Shown here: positions 9,288-17,419 of the stretch, piece by piece
How the letters are laid out: each line of letters starts with the position of its first letter
How positions within the stretch are numbered: position 1 is the stretch's first letter
DNA from: Planctomycetota bacterium
GTDB lineage: Bacteria > Planctomycetota > Phycisphaerae > Phycisphaerales > SM1A02
Direction: 5' to 3'
Length of the DNA: 64,000 nt
Assembly (NCBI GenBank): GCA_016872915.1
Contig: VGYQ01000006.1
Coordinates: 1 to 64,000 of the forward strand
Program-made: the position numbers and the translations under genes
The notes under the pieces: generated by a model
Told to the model about the DNA's origin: nothing
The model's input: the letters and a program-made list of their open reading frames with translations, nothing else
Database searches by the model: none

Positions 9288-9914
9288 GTGGAATTTGTTT
9301 CATTCGAAGAAGCGTGGCGGTTGCTGAAGCCCATCGGCGTCGAGGTGGCCTCACGAACAGAGCAAGAACTTCGCCTCTCCATTTCCGAAGGGGAGCACAG
9401 TGGCTGCATGGATATCGCTGCCTCGGATCACGCGCATGCGGCGAAGCTTCCCGCCGATATGCCGAGGCTCACGCGTGCGGTTCTCGCCACAAGCATCGAA
9501 GCCATCATTCACAAATTGCATCTCACGCAGGCGAATGTGATTCCGGTCGGGCATTGGCGCGAACTCTTTGAGGCAGTTGCGGAGCCAATGGCGGCAAATG
9601 AAAAGTGGCGCGCGATCGACAGTGCCGCGACAGTGGAGCTGAACACGCGAGATCCGCTGGTGTTCCTGCCTGCTGACTTTCACATTCTCCGTGATCTCAC
9701 GCTTGCCGTGCTGACGGCAGGTTCAGCGCCGCGTCATGGCATCACAATCTGCAGCGGCGGAAGTCCTATGGTGATTGAAGTCATGCCAGCAGGTGAAGTG
9801 ACGATCTACTACGGGAAGTCGGAGCTTGGGCGCGTTGTCAGCGATGTCCTTGCCCATGTGCAAACTGGCATCGGCACCTCGAAGCCGCCGCACAGCGCCG
9901 CACCTCATCGCTAG
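9288..9914 (+). CDS. Conserved-looking hypothetical protein
   Basis: I do not recognise this 208-residue protein. It is soluble, with no signal peptide or membrane segment, and mixes helical and strand-like stretches. Two Cys residues occur (GCMDIAASDH and TICSGGSPM). The middle segment LTRAVLATSIEAIIHKLHLT looks like an amphipathic helix. The GTG at 9288 is preceded by AAAGG at 9276-9280 with a 7-nt spacer, better than the GTG at 9273, which would abut the divergent phosphatase start. Codon use matches the neighbours. The last four bases overlap the convergent zinc-ribbon gene. Confidence 0.6.
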   Translation: MEFVSFEEAWRLLKPIGVEVASRTEQELRLSISEGEHSGCMDIAASDHAHAAKLPADMPRLTRAVLATSIEAIIHKLHLTQANVIPVGHWRELFEAVAEPMAANEKWRAIDSAATVELNTRDPLVFLPADFHILRDLTLAVLTAGSAPRHGITICSGGSPMVIEVMPAGEVTIYYGKSELGRVVSDVLAHVQTGIGTSKPPHSAAPHR

Positions 9915-10297
9915 TTTGCTGCTGCGCTGATCTCCGCCTCTGCCTCGATGTCATCGCCGCGAGCACTGAAGAGTGCACCGCATGCGCCGCACGCATAGCC
10001 CGCTCCCCCACCGCCCACGACCGGGTCCCGTGCAGTAATCGAGGCCATTTCGCACGCCGGACACACGCCGCGCCGCAGTTTGCGGATCGCGAGTGGGCGT
10101 TCCACCGCCTTGACCACCGCCAGCAGCGCCACAACCGGTATCAGCGCCATCACCGCGAGGAAGACCATGCCGAGCGCACCGATGGGGAGCATGAACACCA
10201 TCGTGAAGGCGAGAATGAAGGCGATCAAGTAGCCGCCGAAGACAACCCCGGGATACACCTTGCGAATCCAGCGGACAACCGTGTGCAGCATGCTCAA
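9911..10297 (-). CDS. Small membrane protein with C-terminal zinc ribbon
   Basis: A 128-residue protein with two predicted membrane helices at about residues 17-37 and 41-63. A basic cytoplasmic linker follows, then a rubredoxin-like metal knuckle pair: CPAC (C79, C82) and CGAC (C103, C106). The tail is acidic. Zinc-ribbon domains of this type bind structural zinc; the partner or process cannot be read from the sequence. It is divergent from dnaN, so any functional link to the clamp would be speculative. Confidence 0.7.
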   Translation of the reverse strand: MSMLHTVVRWIRKVYPGVVFGGYLIAFILAFTMVFMLPIGALGMVFLAVMALIPVVALLAVVKAVERPLAIRKLRRGVCPACEMASITARDPVVGGGGAGYACGACGALFSARGDDIEAEAEISAAAN

Positions 10298-10367
10298 AGG
10301 ATAGGCGCCGGGTTCTCACCGAAAGAACCGATATATTCTGATCATGCCCGCTGCAACCCAAGAAGCC

Positions 10368-11477
10368 ATGAAGATCATTTGTGACCGCTCTGCGCTTGTC
10401 GATGCGCTCACGCTTGCCTCAAGCGTGGTGCTCTCTCGGACCACCGTTCCGGTGCTCTTGTGCGTCAAACTGACTGCCCGTGACGGAACGCTTCGGCTCA
10501 GCGCCACCGATCAGGATCTTCGCCTGTCGCTCACGCTGTCGAGCGTCGAGGTGCACGCAGACGGCGACGCGCTCGTGCCCGCAGACAAACTCTCGCAGAT
10601 CGTCCGATCCTGCGACGACTCGACTCTGACGATCGAAATGGACAAGCAGGTCGCCACCGTGCGCGGCGAGGATGCGAAGTTCCGTGTGTTCGGGTACGAC
10701 CCCCGCGAGTTTCCTGCCGAGACAGATGCCGAGACATCCGCGCCAGAGTTTGAGGTCGCAGCAGGCCACCTGCGGCGCATGATCGGTCGCTCCGCATTCG
10801 CGACGGCGGCGGACAACTCGCGGTACGCGTTCAACGGAGTGCTGCTTGAACGCAAGGCAAGACGCCTCCGGATGGTCGCCACCGATGGCCGACGCCTCGC
10901 GCTTGTGCAGGGCGAGTGCACGGGATCCGCCGATGGCGATTCCGCGTGCATCATCCCAACGAAGACGCTCCAGGTGCTGAACCGCTTGCTCGATGATCCC
11001 GATACTGCGGTGCGAGTCAGCCGCAACCGCAATCGCATTCGCTTTGAGGTGGGCGAAACAGCCACAGTCATATCAAGCCTGATTGAGGGCACTTTTCCCC
11101 CCTTCGACGATGTCATTCCAAAGGATCACGACCGCCGCGCCAGCTTCGACACTGCAGAGTTGTCCGCAGCGGTCAAGCGTGCGGCACTGCTGACGAATGA
11201 AGAGAGCAAGGGCGTGAAGTTTTCTTTCGCCGACAAGACGCTCACGATTTCTTCACGCGCCGCAGAGATGGGCGAAGCGGAAGTGCGTGTCGCGATCCGA
11301 AAGTGGGAAGGCAAGGAGATCGATATCGCCTTCAACCCCGGCTATGTCACCGACGTCCTTCGCATCGCCGACAGCTCGGAGATCGCCGTCGAAATGAAAG
11401 CGCCCAACCGACCAGGTGTCTTCAAGGTCGGTGAAGATCTCACCTACGTGATTATGCCGGTCAGCCTGCCCGGCTGA
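10368..11477 (+). CDS. dnaN: DNA polymerase III beta subunit (sliding clamp)
   Basis: The ring-shaped processivity clamp of the replicative polymerase, with three repeats of the clamp fold in 369 residues. The N-terminus MKIICDRSALVDALTLASSVV fits the family. Domain 2 contains AADNSRYAFNGVLLE and LRMVATDGRRLALV, and the C-terminus ends YVIMPVSLPG, matching the usual MPM/L-R-L end. An ATG eight codons upstream (10344) is possible. I prefer 10368 because it matches family N-termini and because a TATATT box at 10332-10337 would make the earlier start nearly leaderless. dnaA, recF and gyrB are not adjacent, so this is not the common origin-type cluster. Confidence 0.95.
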   Translation: MKIICDRSALVDALTLASSVVLSRTTVPVLLCVKLTARDGTLRLSATDQDLRLSLTLSSVEVHADGDALVPADKLSQIVRSCDDSTLTIEMDKQVATVRGEDAKFRVFGYDPREFPAETDAETSAPEFEVAAGHLRRMIGRSAFATAADNSRYAFNGVLLERKARRLRMVATDGRRLALVQGECTGSADGDSACIIPTKTLQVLNRLLDDPDTAVRVSRNRNRIRFEVGETATVISSLIEGTFPPFDDVIPKDHDRRASFDTAELSAAVKRAALLTNEESKGVKFSFADKTLTISSRAAEMGEAEVRVAIRKWEGKEIDIAFNPGYVTDVLRIADSSEIAVEMKAPNRPGVFKVGEDLTYVIMPVSLPG

Positions 11478-11505
11478 CGCCGGGCACTCGGCTGACCGCT
11501 GACAA

Positions 11506-12171
11506 TCACTGCTTGGCGTACTTGACGCCGCAGCCTTGGTTCTTCGTGGTTGCGGGCTCCACGGCCTTGCCGGCCTTCAGTGCCGTCACCGCATTCACCA
11601 CATAGTTCGTCTTCCCGTCCGGGCTCACGGGCGCTCCGATGTAGGCAACGTTACCGTCCGCTCCAATGATGAAGACGTGTGGCGTGGTCTTTGCACCGTA
11701 CGCCTTCCCGACCTTGCCGTCCGCATCGAGCAGCACCGGAACGGATGCACCTGCCTTGGACATGACTTCGGCGCTCGCGCTTCCCTCTTCCGCATTGCTC
11801 ATGCCGTTATGGCCATCCTTCGTTGAATTCACCGCGAAGTACACGGCGTCGGGGTCCGCCTTCCGCATTGCTGCAATCGTTGACGCCGCCTTGCCACTCC
11901 CCCAGAACGAACCTTCGCCACGACCGCTCGCGGGACACGAAGAGCAGAACCACTCGAGCACAACGACCTTGCCCTTGTAGTCGGCCAAGGTGTACGTCTT
12001 TCCATCCACGCCCTTCAGGCTGAACGCTGGCGCCTCATGCGCAATCTCCGCCTTGTCGTGGGTGTGCTTCGAGTGATCATGACCTGCATGTGGATCACCC
12101 TGCTGCGCAGCAAGAAGGAGTGCACTGCAGGTGACAACGGCGGCGGTGAGGAATGTGTTGGTGAATCGCAT
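11506..12171 (-). CDS. Periplasmic redoxin (AhpC/TSA-type thioredoxin fold) with His-rich linker
   Basis: An exported thioredoxin-fold protein of 221 residues. A signal peptide (about residues 1-22) is followed by a metal-binding-looking stretch DPHAGHDHSKHTHD and then the redoxin domain. The active site is WFCSSCP (C76, C79), a resolving-Cys style CXXC, and the cis-Pro loop is TTPHVFIIGADG. A further Cys lies near the C-terminus (GCGVKY). Many planctomycetes carry such redoxins beside copper or DsbD-like genes. The DsbD-alpha-like gene 65 bp upstream on the same strand suggests periplasmic thiol redox work. The substrate is unknown. Confidence 0.85.
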   Translation of the reverse strand: MRFTNTFLTAAVVTCSALLLAAQQGDPHAGHDHSKHTHDKAEIAHEAPAFSLKGVDGKTYTLADYKGKVVVLEWFCSSCPASGRGEGSFWGSGKAASTIAAMRKADPDAVYFAVNSTKDGHNGMSNAEEGSASAEVMSKAGASVPVLLDADGKVGKAYGAKTTPHVFIIGADGNVAYIGAPVSPDGKTNYVVNAVTALKAGKAVEPATTKNQGCGVKYAKQ

Positions 12172-12236
12172 GAAGTGCTCCTAGTCGTGCTGGTCTTTCG
12201 CCAGCTCATGTGTTTGGGCCTTGCCCGCTGGTCTCT

Positions 12237-13109
12237 CTACCTTCCTGTCAGCGGAACATCCGCTGGCAGCAAGTCAACTTGATACACCGGGTCCCCTTCA
12301 CGGTCGCCCGCAAGCAGCAGCCCACGAAGACGCGGTGGACCATCCAACGCATCACCTGGGGTGATCCGGAATGGTAGGCGCAAGATCATCTCACGCCCAC
12401 CTTCCACGGCTGAGAAGGGTCCTGTGCCTCCCATCCACTCAAGCCCTGCGACTGCATCAGGCACGAATCGAAGTGGGCGCTTCGGAATCGCAGCTGGCGC
12501 AAAAGTCAGCAGGAGGGCGCGCTCCCCGTGCGGATCCTCGATTCGGGCACGCACGCTCGGCGGGAGTTTGAGTGGATAACTGCGAAGCAGCGTTGGTGCA
12601 TAGGGAACGGGTTCCGTGCTCACCTGTACCGACAGACTTGCCTTGCCGGTTTGGCATCGATCCTTGCACACCATCCAGCCGGCCTGAACGCGAACAAGGA
12701 TCGATGGCTGTGCGCCACCCACAGGTGCAACCACTGGTACAAGCACATCGAAGGTCTTCTCATACCCGTAAAGACGTTCATCCGCGGAACCAAGAATTTG
12801 CGGCCGCGGCAGCCGAGGAGCACCGGCCGTCCATCCTTGCGGCAGAGCCGCGATCACACTGGTCGCGGCACCAGAATCGCCTGGGTTGCTCCAATACATA
12901 TGCCACTGTGGCGCAATCGCGAAGCGAACGACCAACGCATCACTTCCGTCAGACATGCGCGCAAGGGCCGGCAGCACTTCGCACCTCGCGGGCTCCGCGG
13001 TCGGTGCTTGGGACGCCGGCTCACGCAGCGCAGCGGATGGCAGCCCCAGGAGAGCGGCACCCAACCCCGCGTAGACTGCCCGAATGCACGGATGCTTCCA
13101 CGACATCAT
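12237..13109 (-). CDS. Standalone DsbD N-terminal (alpha) domain protein
   Basis: A secreted protein of about 290 residues that resembles the periplasmic DsbD-alpha domain. A signal peptide (AVYAGLGAALLGLPSAALR) is followed by the typical WHMYWSNPGDSGAAT strand. The redox motif is GWMVCKDRCQTGKA, with two Cys separated by three residues. The membrane and C-terminal thioredoxin parts of full DsbD are absent. Starts at 13109 or 13106 (consecutive ATG codons) leave 46 bp to the divergent rhodanese gene. DsbD-alpha normally passes reducing equivalents from the membrane to periplasmic thiol proteins. Here the neighbouring redoxin is a natural partner, but the electron source is not in the window. 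Confidence 0.8.
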   Translation of the reverse strand: MMSWKHPCIRAVYAGLGAALLGLPSAALREPASQAPTAEPARCEVLPALARMSDGSDALVVRFAIAPQWHMYWSNPGDSGAATSVIAALPQGWTAGAPRLPRPQILGSADERLYGYEKTFDVLVPVVAPVGGAQPSILVRVQAGWMVCKDRCQTGKASLSVQVSTEPVPYAPTLLRSYPLKLPPSVRARIEDPHGERALLLTFAPAAIPKRPLRFVPDAVAGLEWMGGTGPFSAVEGGREMILRLPFRITPGDALDGPPRLRGLLLAGDREGDPVYQVDLLPADVPLTGR

Positions 13110-13155
13110 GGCTCGACCACGATACCCCGCCGCGCTTTGTCCGAGGGCTGTCAGC

Positions 13156-13626
13156 GTGCGCCGGTTCACCATCCTTCTGGCCTTTCTGCTTCTGCTGCCA
13201 GCGTCTTTCGCGTGCGATCGGAAAACGAGCGACAAGGATTTGGTCTATGTCACCGCCTACGACGCGCTGCGGACCATGAATCAACCCACGGGCGTGTTCG
13301 CGCGCCGCCACAAGAGCATGTTCTGTGATCCGCGAAGTCGCGAGCTGTACGCTCAGAAACACATTGCTGGCGCAGTCAGTCTGCCCTTCGAGGACATGAC
13401 GCTGGAGGCGAAGGGCATCCTTGGCAAGGACACGACTGTCGTGGTCTACGACAGCGACTACAACGACGTCCTGGCGAGGGCAGCGAGCAAGCGCCTGCTT
13501 GAACTCGGCTTCGACCGCGTCCTCACGCTTGAAGGGGGATTGAAGGCCTGGGAGAAGGCCGGCAATGATGTCGCGACGGGCGTTCCGACAAACGCGCCTG
13601 AACTTCCGGACAAGCCTGTACGGTGA
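13156..13626 (+). CDS. Rhodanese-like lipoprotein lacking the catalytic cysteine
   Basis: An exported rhodanese-fold protein of 156 residues from the GTG at 13156. It opens with a hydrophobic signal ending in PASFAC, so C20 may be lipidated, although the lipobox is weak. Rhodanese hallmarks are the AGAVSLPFEDM segment and VLTLEGGLKAWEKAG. The active-site loop reads VVVYDSDYNDVLARAA, where active enzymes have Tyr-Cys-Arg, so Asp replaces the sulfur-carrying Cys and the CX4R loop is gone. It is therefore probably a binding or scaffold protein rather than a sulfurtransferase. An ATG at 13108 would give a longer form overlapping the divergent gene. Confidence 0.8.
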   Translation: MRRFTILLAFLLLLPASFACDRKTSDKDLVYVTAYDALRTMNQPTGVFARRHKSMFCDPRSRELYAQKHIAGAVSLPFEDMTLEAKGILGKDTTVVVYDSDYNDVLARAASKRLLELGFDRVLTLEGGLKAWEKAGNDVATGVPTNAPELPDKPVR

Positions 13627-13656
13627 GCCCTCGGTGCGCCCTGCGCACGTGCGGCA

Positions 13657-14553
13657 TTACTCGAGCGCTGCAGCGCCGGCGATGATTTCCGTGAGCTCCG
13701 TCGTGATCTTCGCCTGCCGCGCGCGGTTGTAGTTGCGCTTGAGCGTTCGGCCGAGACCACCCGCGTTGTCGGTGGCTGCCTTCATGGCCACCATACGCAT
13801 CACATTTTCACTCACGATCGCGTCGTTCAGTGCCTGAAACAGCGACACCTTCACGGACTTTGGGAGCAGTTCATCGAGCAGCGCGGATGCGCTCGGCGCA
13901 AACTCATACACCGTCGAAGCGCCCTTCGGCGCAGTCTCCGCGCTTGGCGCGTTCGCTGCACCCGCCTCCGATTCCAGGCTCAGCGGCAGCAACTGCATGA
14001 CATCCGGCACCTGCTTCGCGGCGGAGATGAAACGCATGAAAACCACGTGCACCGCATCTACTTTGCCTGCAGTGAACTCATCCATGTAGCGCTGCGCCAC
14101 GCTCGCCACAGCCTCGAAGGCCGGCTTGTCACCGAAGCTGTGCCGCTCGGCGACATCGATCCGCTGGAACTTGAAGAACGAACTCGCCTTCTTGCCGGCG
14201 GTCTCGATCACCACTTCACGTTGTTCGCCACGACGCGCGCGAATCAGTTGCATGGCGCGTCGGAGCACGCTGCCGTTGTACGCACCGCAGAGGCCACGAT
14301 CGCTCGTGACCACCAGCACAAGTTCTCGCCCTGACTTGCGTGCCCCACTCAGCAGCGGGTTCTCAACCTCGCCTGCCGCCGCCGACACCTCGCCCACGAG
14401 TTGGCGGATGCGATCGGTGTATGGGCGTGTGGCCTTGGATCGCTGAAGCGCAGCGGTGAACTTCGCCGTCGCGATCATCTGCATCGTCTTGGTGATGCGC
14501 TGGATCGTCTTGACGGCGACCATGCGCTTCTTGATTTCGCGAATCTGTGCCAT
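13657..14553 (-). CDS. atpG: ATP synthase gamma subunit
   Basis: The central-stalk subunit of F1 ATP synthase, 298 residues from the ATG at 14553. The N-terminal helix MAQIREIKKRMVAVKTIQRI and the signature VTSDRGLCGAYNGSV are typical. The C-terminal helix (MVAMKAATDNAGGLGRTLKR, then YNRARQAKITTELTEIIAGA) is fully conserved, so the protein should assemble normally. What is odd is its position: no atpA, atpD, atpC or other atp gene is adjacent, and it follows an MBL hydrolase by 25 bp. In most bacteria gamma sits between atpA and atpD. Either the operon is split in this lineage or this is a second copy. Confidence 0.95.
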   Translation of the reverse strand: MAQIREIKKRMVAVKTIQRITKTMQMIATAKFTAALQRSKATRPYTDRIRQLVGEVSAAAGEVENPLLSGARKSGRELVLVVTSDRGLCGAYNGSVLRRAMQLIRARRGEQREVVIETAGKKASSFFKFQRIDVAERHSFGDKPAFEAVASVAQRYMDEFTAGKVDAVHVVFMRFISAAKQVPDVMQLLPLSLESEAGAANAPSAETAPKGASTVYEFAPSASALLDELLPKSVKVSLFQALNDAIVSENVMRMVAMKAATDNAGGLGRTLKRNYNRARQAKITTELTEIIAGAAALE

Positions 14554-14578
14554 GGGGAGCGCGGGATAGTAGCAAGGC

Positions 14579-15418
14579 TCACGCGGGCAACTGCAGCCCA
14601 TCGAAGCCCAGTGCCATGCCCATCGGTAGCCGCGGGTCCAGTTCCGCATGGCGAATGTCATGCGTCATATGGACGAAGACGGTGCGCTTCGCGGCAAGCT
14701 GCCCCGCGATGGAGACTGCCTCATCCACCGTGAAATGCGTGGGATGCGCCCGGAACCGAAGCATGTCGAGGACGAGTGTCTGCAAGCCACCGAGCCACTG
14801 AAACGCCTCCGGCGGCACAGCAGACACATCGGTGCAGTACGCCAACGGCAACAGTCCGCCCCCATCCCCACCATCGACCGCCTCGATGCGCCAGGCAAGG
14901 ACGGGCAGACGCCCATGCAGCATCGTGAACGGCCGCATGCGAAGTCCATGCCGCTCCACCGCAACGCCAGGGATCACGCGGTGTGGGATGAGATCCGCCA
15001 CAAATGAGTCGTTCGCGTTCGTATGCCTGCGGAAGATGTAGCGGAAGACCCGCTCGACATCGGTCATCGTTTGGGCATCCGTAAAGACCTCGATCGGCGC
15101 GCGCATCAGCACGTTGTAACGGCGCACCTCGTCCAGACCAGCAATGTGATCCATGTGTGCATGCGTGATCAGGATCGCATCGCACCGCGCAATCTTGCTT
15201 CGGAGTGCCTGCTCACGGTGATCGGGCGAAACATCGATCAACCAGATTCGTTCCTGACCTTGCGGATCGGTGAATCGAAGCGCAGCGCTCGTTCGCAGAC
15301 GCCGATCGCGCGGATCATCGGAGACGCAGGTGGCACAATCGCATGCGATCACAGGAACACCTGAACTCGTGCCCGTGCCGAGCAGTTCGAGTCGCGCAGC
15401 CGTCACTCGCTCGGACAT
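14579..15418 (-). CDS. MBL-fold metallo-hydrolase (PhnP-like)
   Basis: A 279-residue metallo-beta-lactamase-fold hydrolase. The N-terminus LELLGTGTSSGVPVIACDC is followed by CVSDDPRDRRLRTSA, a pattern shared with PhnP-type phosphodiesterases. The metal-binding motif is ILITHAHMDHIAGLDE (HXHXDH), and a later His is in VFVHMTHDIRH. I take the ATG at 15418, which overlaps the thiE stop by 16 bp; the frame extends further upstream without family sequence. PhnP acts on cyclic ribose phosphates, but many proteins with these motifs have no known substrate. It lies between the thiamin gene and atpG on the same strand. Confidence 0.88.
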   Translation of the reverse strand: MSERVTAARLELLGTGTSSGVPVIACDCATCVSDDPRDRRLRTSAALRFTDPQGQERIWLIDVSPDHREQALRSKIARCDAILITHAHMDHIAGLDEVRRYNVLMRAPIEVFTDAQTMTDVERVFRYIFRRHTNANDSFVADLIPHRVIPGVAVERHGLRMRPFTMLHGRLPVLAWRIEAVDGGDGGGLLPLAYCTDVSAVPPEAFQWLGGLQTLVLDMLRFRAHPTHFTVDEAVSIAGQLAAKRTVFVHMTHDIRHAELDPRLPMGMALGFDGLQLPA

Positions 15419-16443
15419 GGGAAGAGCGCCGTCAGTTCGCGCGCGACAGATTTCGGATCGGCTGCACGGCAGAGCGCCGATGACACTGCGATGCCGCGGC
15501 AACCAGCGGCGCGAAGCTCCGCAGCACGCTCAGCAGTGATACCGCCAATCGCCAGATGCGGCGTCTGGGGGTGGCGTTCCACGAATGTCCGAATCCACGC
15601 AGGTCCGGCGGGTTTACGCTCGGGCTTCACGGCAGTTTCGAACATCGCTCCCACGCCGCAGTAATCAGCCCCTGCGGCAACAGCCGCATCTGCCTCAGAG
15701 AGGTCGTGCACCGTCGCACCGATGATCAGCGAACCGCCGGCGATTTTCCGCGCCGCTCGCAGCGGCAGATCATCCCGACCGAGGTGTACGCCGTGTGCAC
15801 CGGCAGCAATTGCCACATCGATGCGGTCATTGATGATGATGGTCGCGCCATGCTTTGCCGCGCGCGCAAGCAGCGATTCGCAGCGCTCGAGCAGCGCCAC
15901 GCTCGTCCATCCTTTCTCTCGCAGTTGGATGCATGCGACGCCGCCTTCAAGCGCACCATCCACCACCTCCTGCCAAGGGCGCACACAGATCGATTCCGTC
16001 AGGACGAGGCAGACTCCCCATTGTCGCGCCGTTGCGGGTCGCAGGCGTTCCAGAAGCTGACCCGTGAGCGAGTAGCTCCGATAGCGCACCGACTCCAGAC
16101 GGCTCCACGCATCATCACCCGTCGTCTTCAACATTTCTTCAAGCGTGCGAAGCGCCTCGCCGAGCCGGGAACCGTTGGCACGCACGACATCCGCGATCCC
16201 TCGACGAACCGACTCGCGCGCACCCTCGATGGAAACACCGACATCCTGCTCCACATCACGTGCACCGATCCGAGCCGCGTGGGACGCCCCATCGACTGCC
16301 GCCACGACCTCATGCCTTACTCGCTTAAAGCCACCAGCAATCTCTCCATCATCGAGCAAGAAACGCGCCACATCCTCCAGGACGCGCGCAGCCTCCAGAG
16401 CACGGTTTGTTGCCGCATCAAGAACACGCTGCACGGGGCGCAT
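15403..16443 (-). CDS. thiE: ThiD2-ThiE fusion: thiamine-phosphate synthase with N-terminal ThiD2 domain
   Basis: Joins HMP-PP and thiazole phosphate to make thiamine phosphate. Residues 1 to about 130 form a helical domain (RVLDAATNRALEAARVLEDV, then GARDVEQDVG and RLGEALRTLEEMLK), which I recognise as ThiD2, the HMP-phosphate kinase type found fused to ThiE. Residues from about 140 are the ThiE barrel: CIQLREKG, INDRIDVAIAAGAHGVHLGR, GATVHDLSEAD, DYCGVGAMFETAVKP and HLAIGGI. The total of 346 residues fits the fusion, against about 210 for ThiE alone. A single polypeptide could thus catalyse two consecutive steps. No TPP riboswitch is evident in the 75 bp between this start and the divergent sod gene. 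Confidence 0.9.
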   Translation of the reverse strand: MRPVQRVLDAATNRALEAARVLEDVARFLLDDGEIAGGFKRVRHEVVAAVDGASHAARIGARDVEQDVGVSIEGARESVRRGIADVVRANGSRLGEALRTLEEMLKTTGDDAWSRLESVRYRSYSLTGQLLERLRPATARQWGVCLVLTESICVRPWQEVVDGALEGGVACIQLREKGWTSVALLERCESLLARAAKHGATIIINDRIDVAIAAGAHGVHLGRDDLPLRAARKIAGGSLIIGATVHDLSEADAAVAAGADYCGVGAMFETAVKPERKPAGPAWIRTFVERHPQTPHLAIGGITAERAAELRAAGCRGIAVSSALCRAADPKSVARELTALFPCPSE

Positions 16444-16518
16444 GGTCCATCAGCCTATGCGGCTCCGATGCGCGCTGCCTACGGAACCTGATGCAATCGC
16501 CTACCCTTTCGAGGTCTG

Positions 16519-17325
16519 ATGGAAATCAACCCAGGACATCCCGAGCGTTCACCGATTGCCGAACGAGGAGACCCGACACGACGGGCGTTCCTTGCAGGGC
16601 TCGGCGCTTCTGCGTTACTTTCCACGGACACCGTTTCGAGTCTTGTGCGCGGCGTACAGAGCGCCGCACAAACGTATTCGCCCCCGACGACGAAGGAAAA
16701 CACCATGCCATTCACTTTGCCTGATCTCCCCTATGCCGAAAGCGCACTCGAGCCGTCGATTGATCAGAAGACCATGAACATTCACCGCACAAAGCACCAT
16801 CAGGCGTATGTCGACAACCTGAACAAGGCGCTCGATGGACAAGCGGAATTCGGCAAGTGGTCGCTCGATGAGATCTGCCTGCAGATTGGATCCATTCCGG
16901 AAACGATTCGCCCTGCCGTGCGCAACAATGGGGGCGGTCACTGGAACCACTCCTTCTTCTGGAAGATCATGGCACCCAAGGGATCGGGAGGCGCGCCAAG
17001 TGCCGAACTCACCGCTGCGATTGACCAGACCTTTGGCGGACTGGATGCGTTCAAGAAGGCTTTTGCGGAAGCAGGCATGAAGCGGTTCGGATCTGGATGG
17101 GCCTGGCTCGTCAAAAAGGGAGACGGATCGCTCGCCATCGGCTCCACTCCGAATCAGGACAACCCTCTGATGAAGGGCTTTGTTGATGTGGTGGGACGGC
17201 CACTGCTCGGCGTCGATGTGTGGGAGCATGCGTATTACTTGAACTACCAAAACCGCCGAGCCGATTATCTCGCCGCGTGGTGGGATGTCGTCAATTGGAA
17301 CCAAGTGAACGCGACCTTCGCGTAA
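16519..17325 (+). CDS. Superoxide dismutase, Mn type, with Tat-like leader and an internal start
   Basis: Dismutates superoxide to H2O2 and O2. The 268-residue reading begins with a leader containing a twin-arginine motif ([15 protein letters not shown]), suggesting Tat export. The catalytic part starts at [10 protein letters not shown] (residue 63, base 16705). Metal-site motifs are the first His in [24 protein letters not shown], and [19 protein letters not shown]. The Gln in [10 protein letters not shown] is at the position typical of Mn enzymes. The internal ATG at 16705 is preceded by AAGGAAA with about 6 nt spacing, a better ribosome site than that of the first ATG. A cytosolic 206-residue form may therefore also be made. 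Confidence 0.92.
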   Translation: MEINPGHPERSPIAERGDPTRRAFLAGLGASALLSTDTVSSLVRGVQSAAQTYSPPTTKENTMPFTLPDLPYAESALEPSIDQKTMNIHRTKHHQAYVDNLNKALDGQAEFGKWSLDEICLQIGSIPETIRPAVRNNGGGHWNHSFFWKIMAPKGSGGAPSAELTAAIDQTFGGLDAFKKAFAEAGMKRFGSGWAWLVKKGDGSLAIGSTPNQDNPLMKGFVDVVGRPLLGVDVWEHAYYLNYQNRRADYLAAWWDVVNWNQVNATFA

Positions 17326-17419
17326 TCCAATCGCGCGTGTCTGGGCTGCCCCGGTCGCCAAGGGGAAAAGACGGCATCGGACATACCCCCGTGCCTCGGC
17401 AGCCGCGCCTGGATACACG

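Noticed and set aside
11468-11485. A 6-bp hairpin (GCCCGG/CCGGGC) over the dnaN stop codon as a terminator
   Set aside because: No T tract follows, and the stem is short; could be chance in GC-rich DNA.
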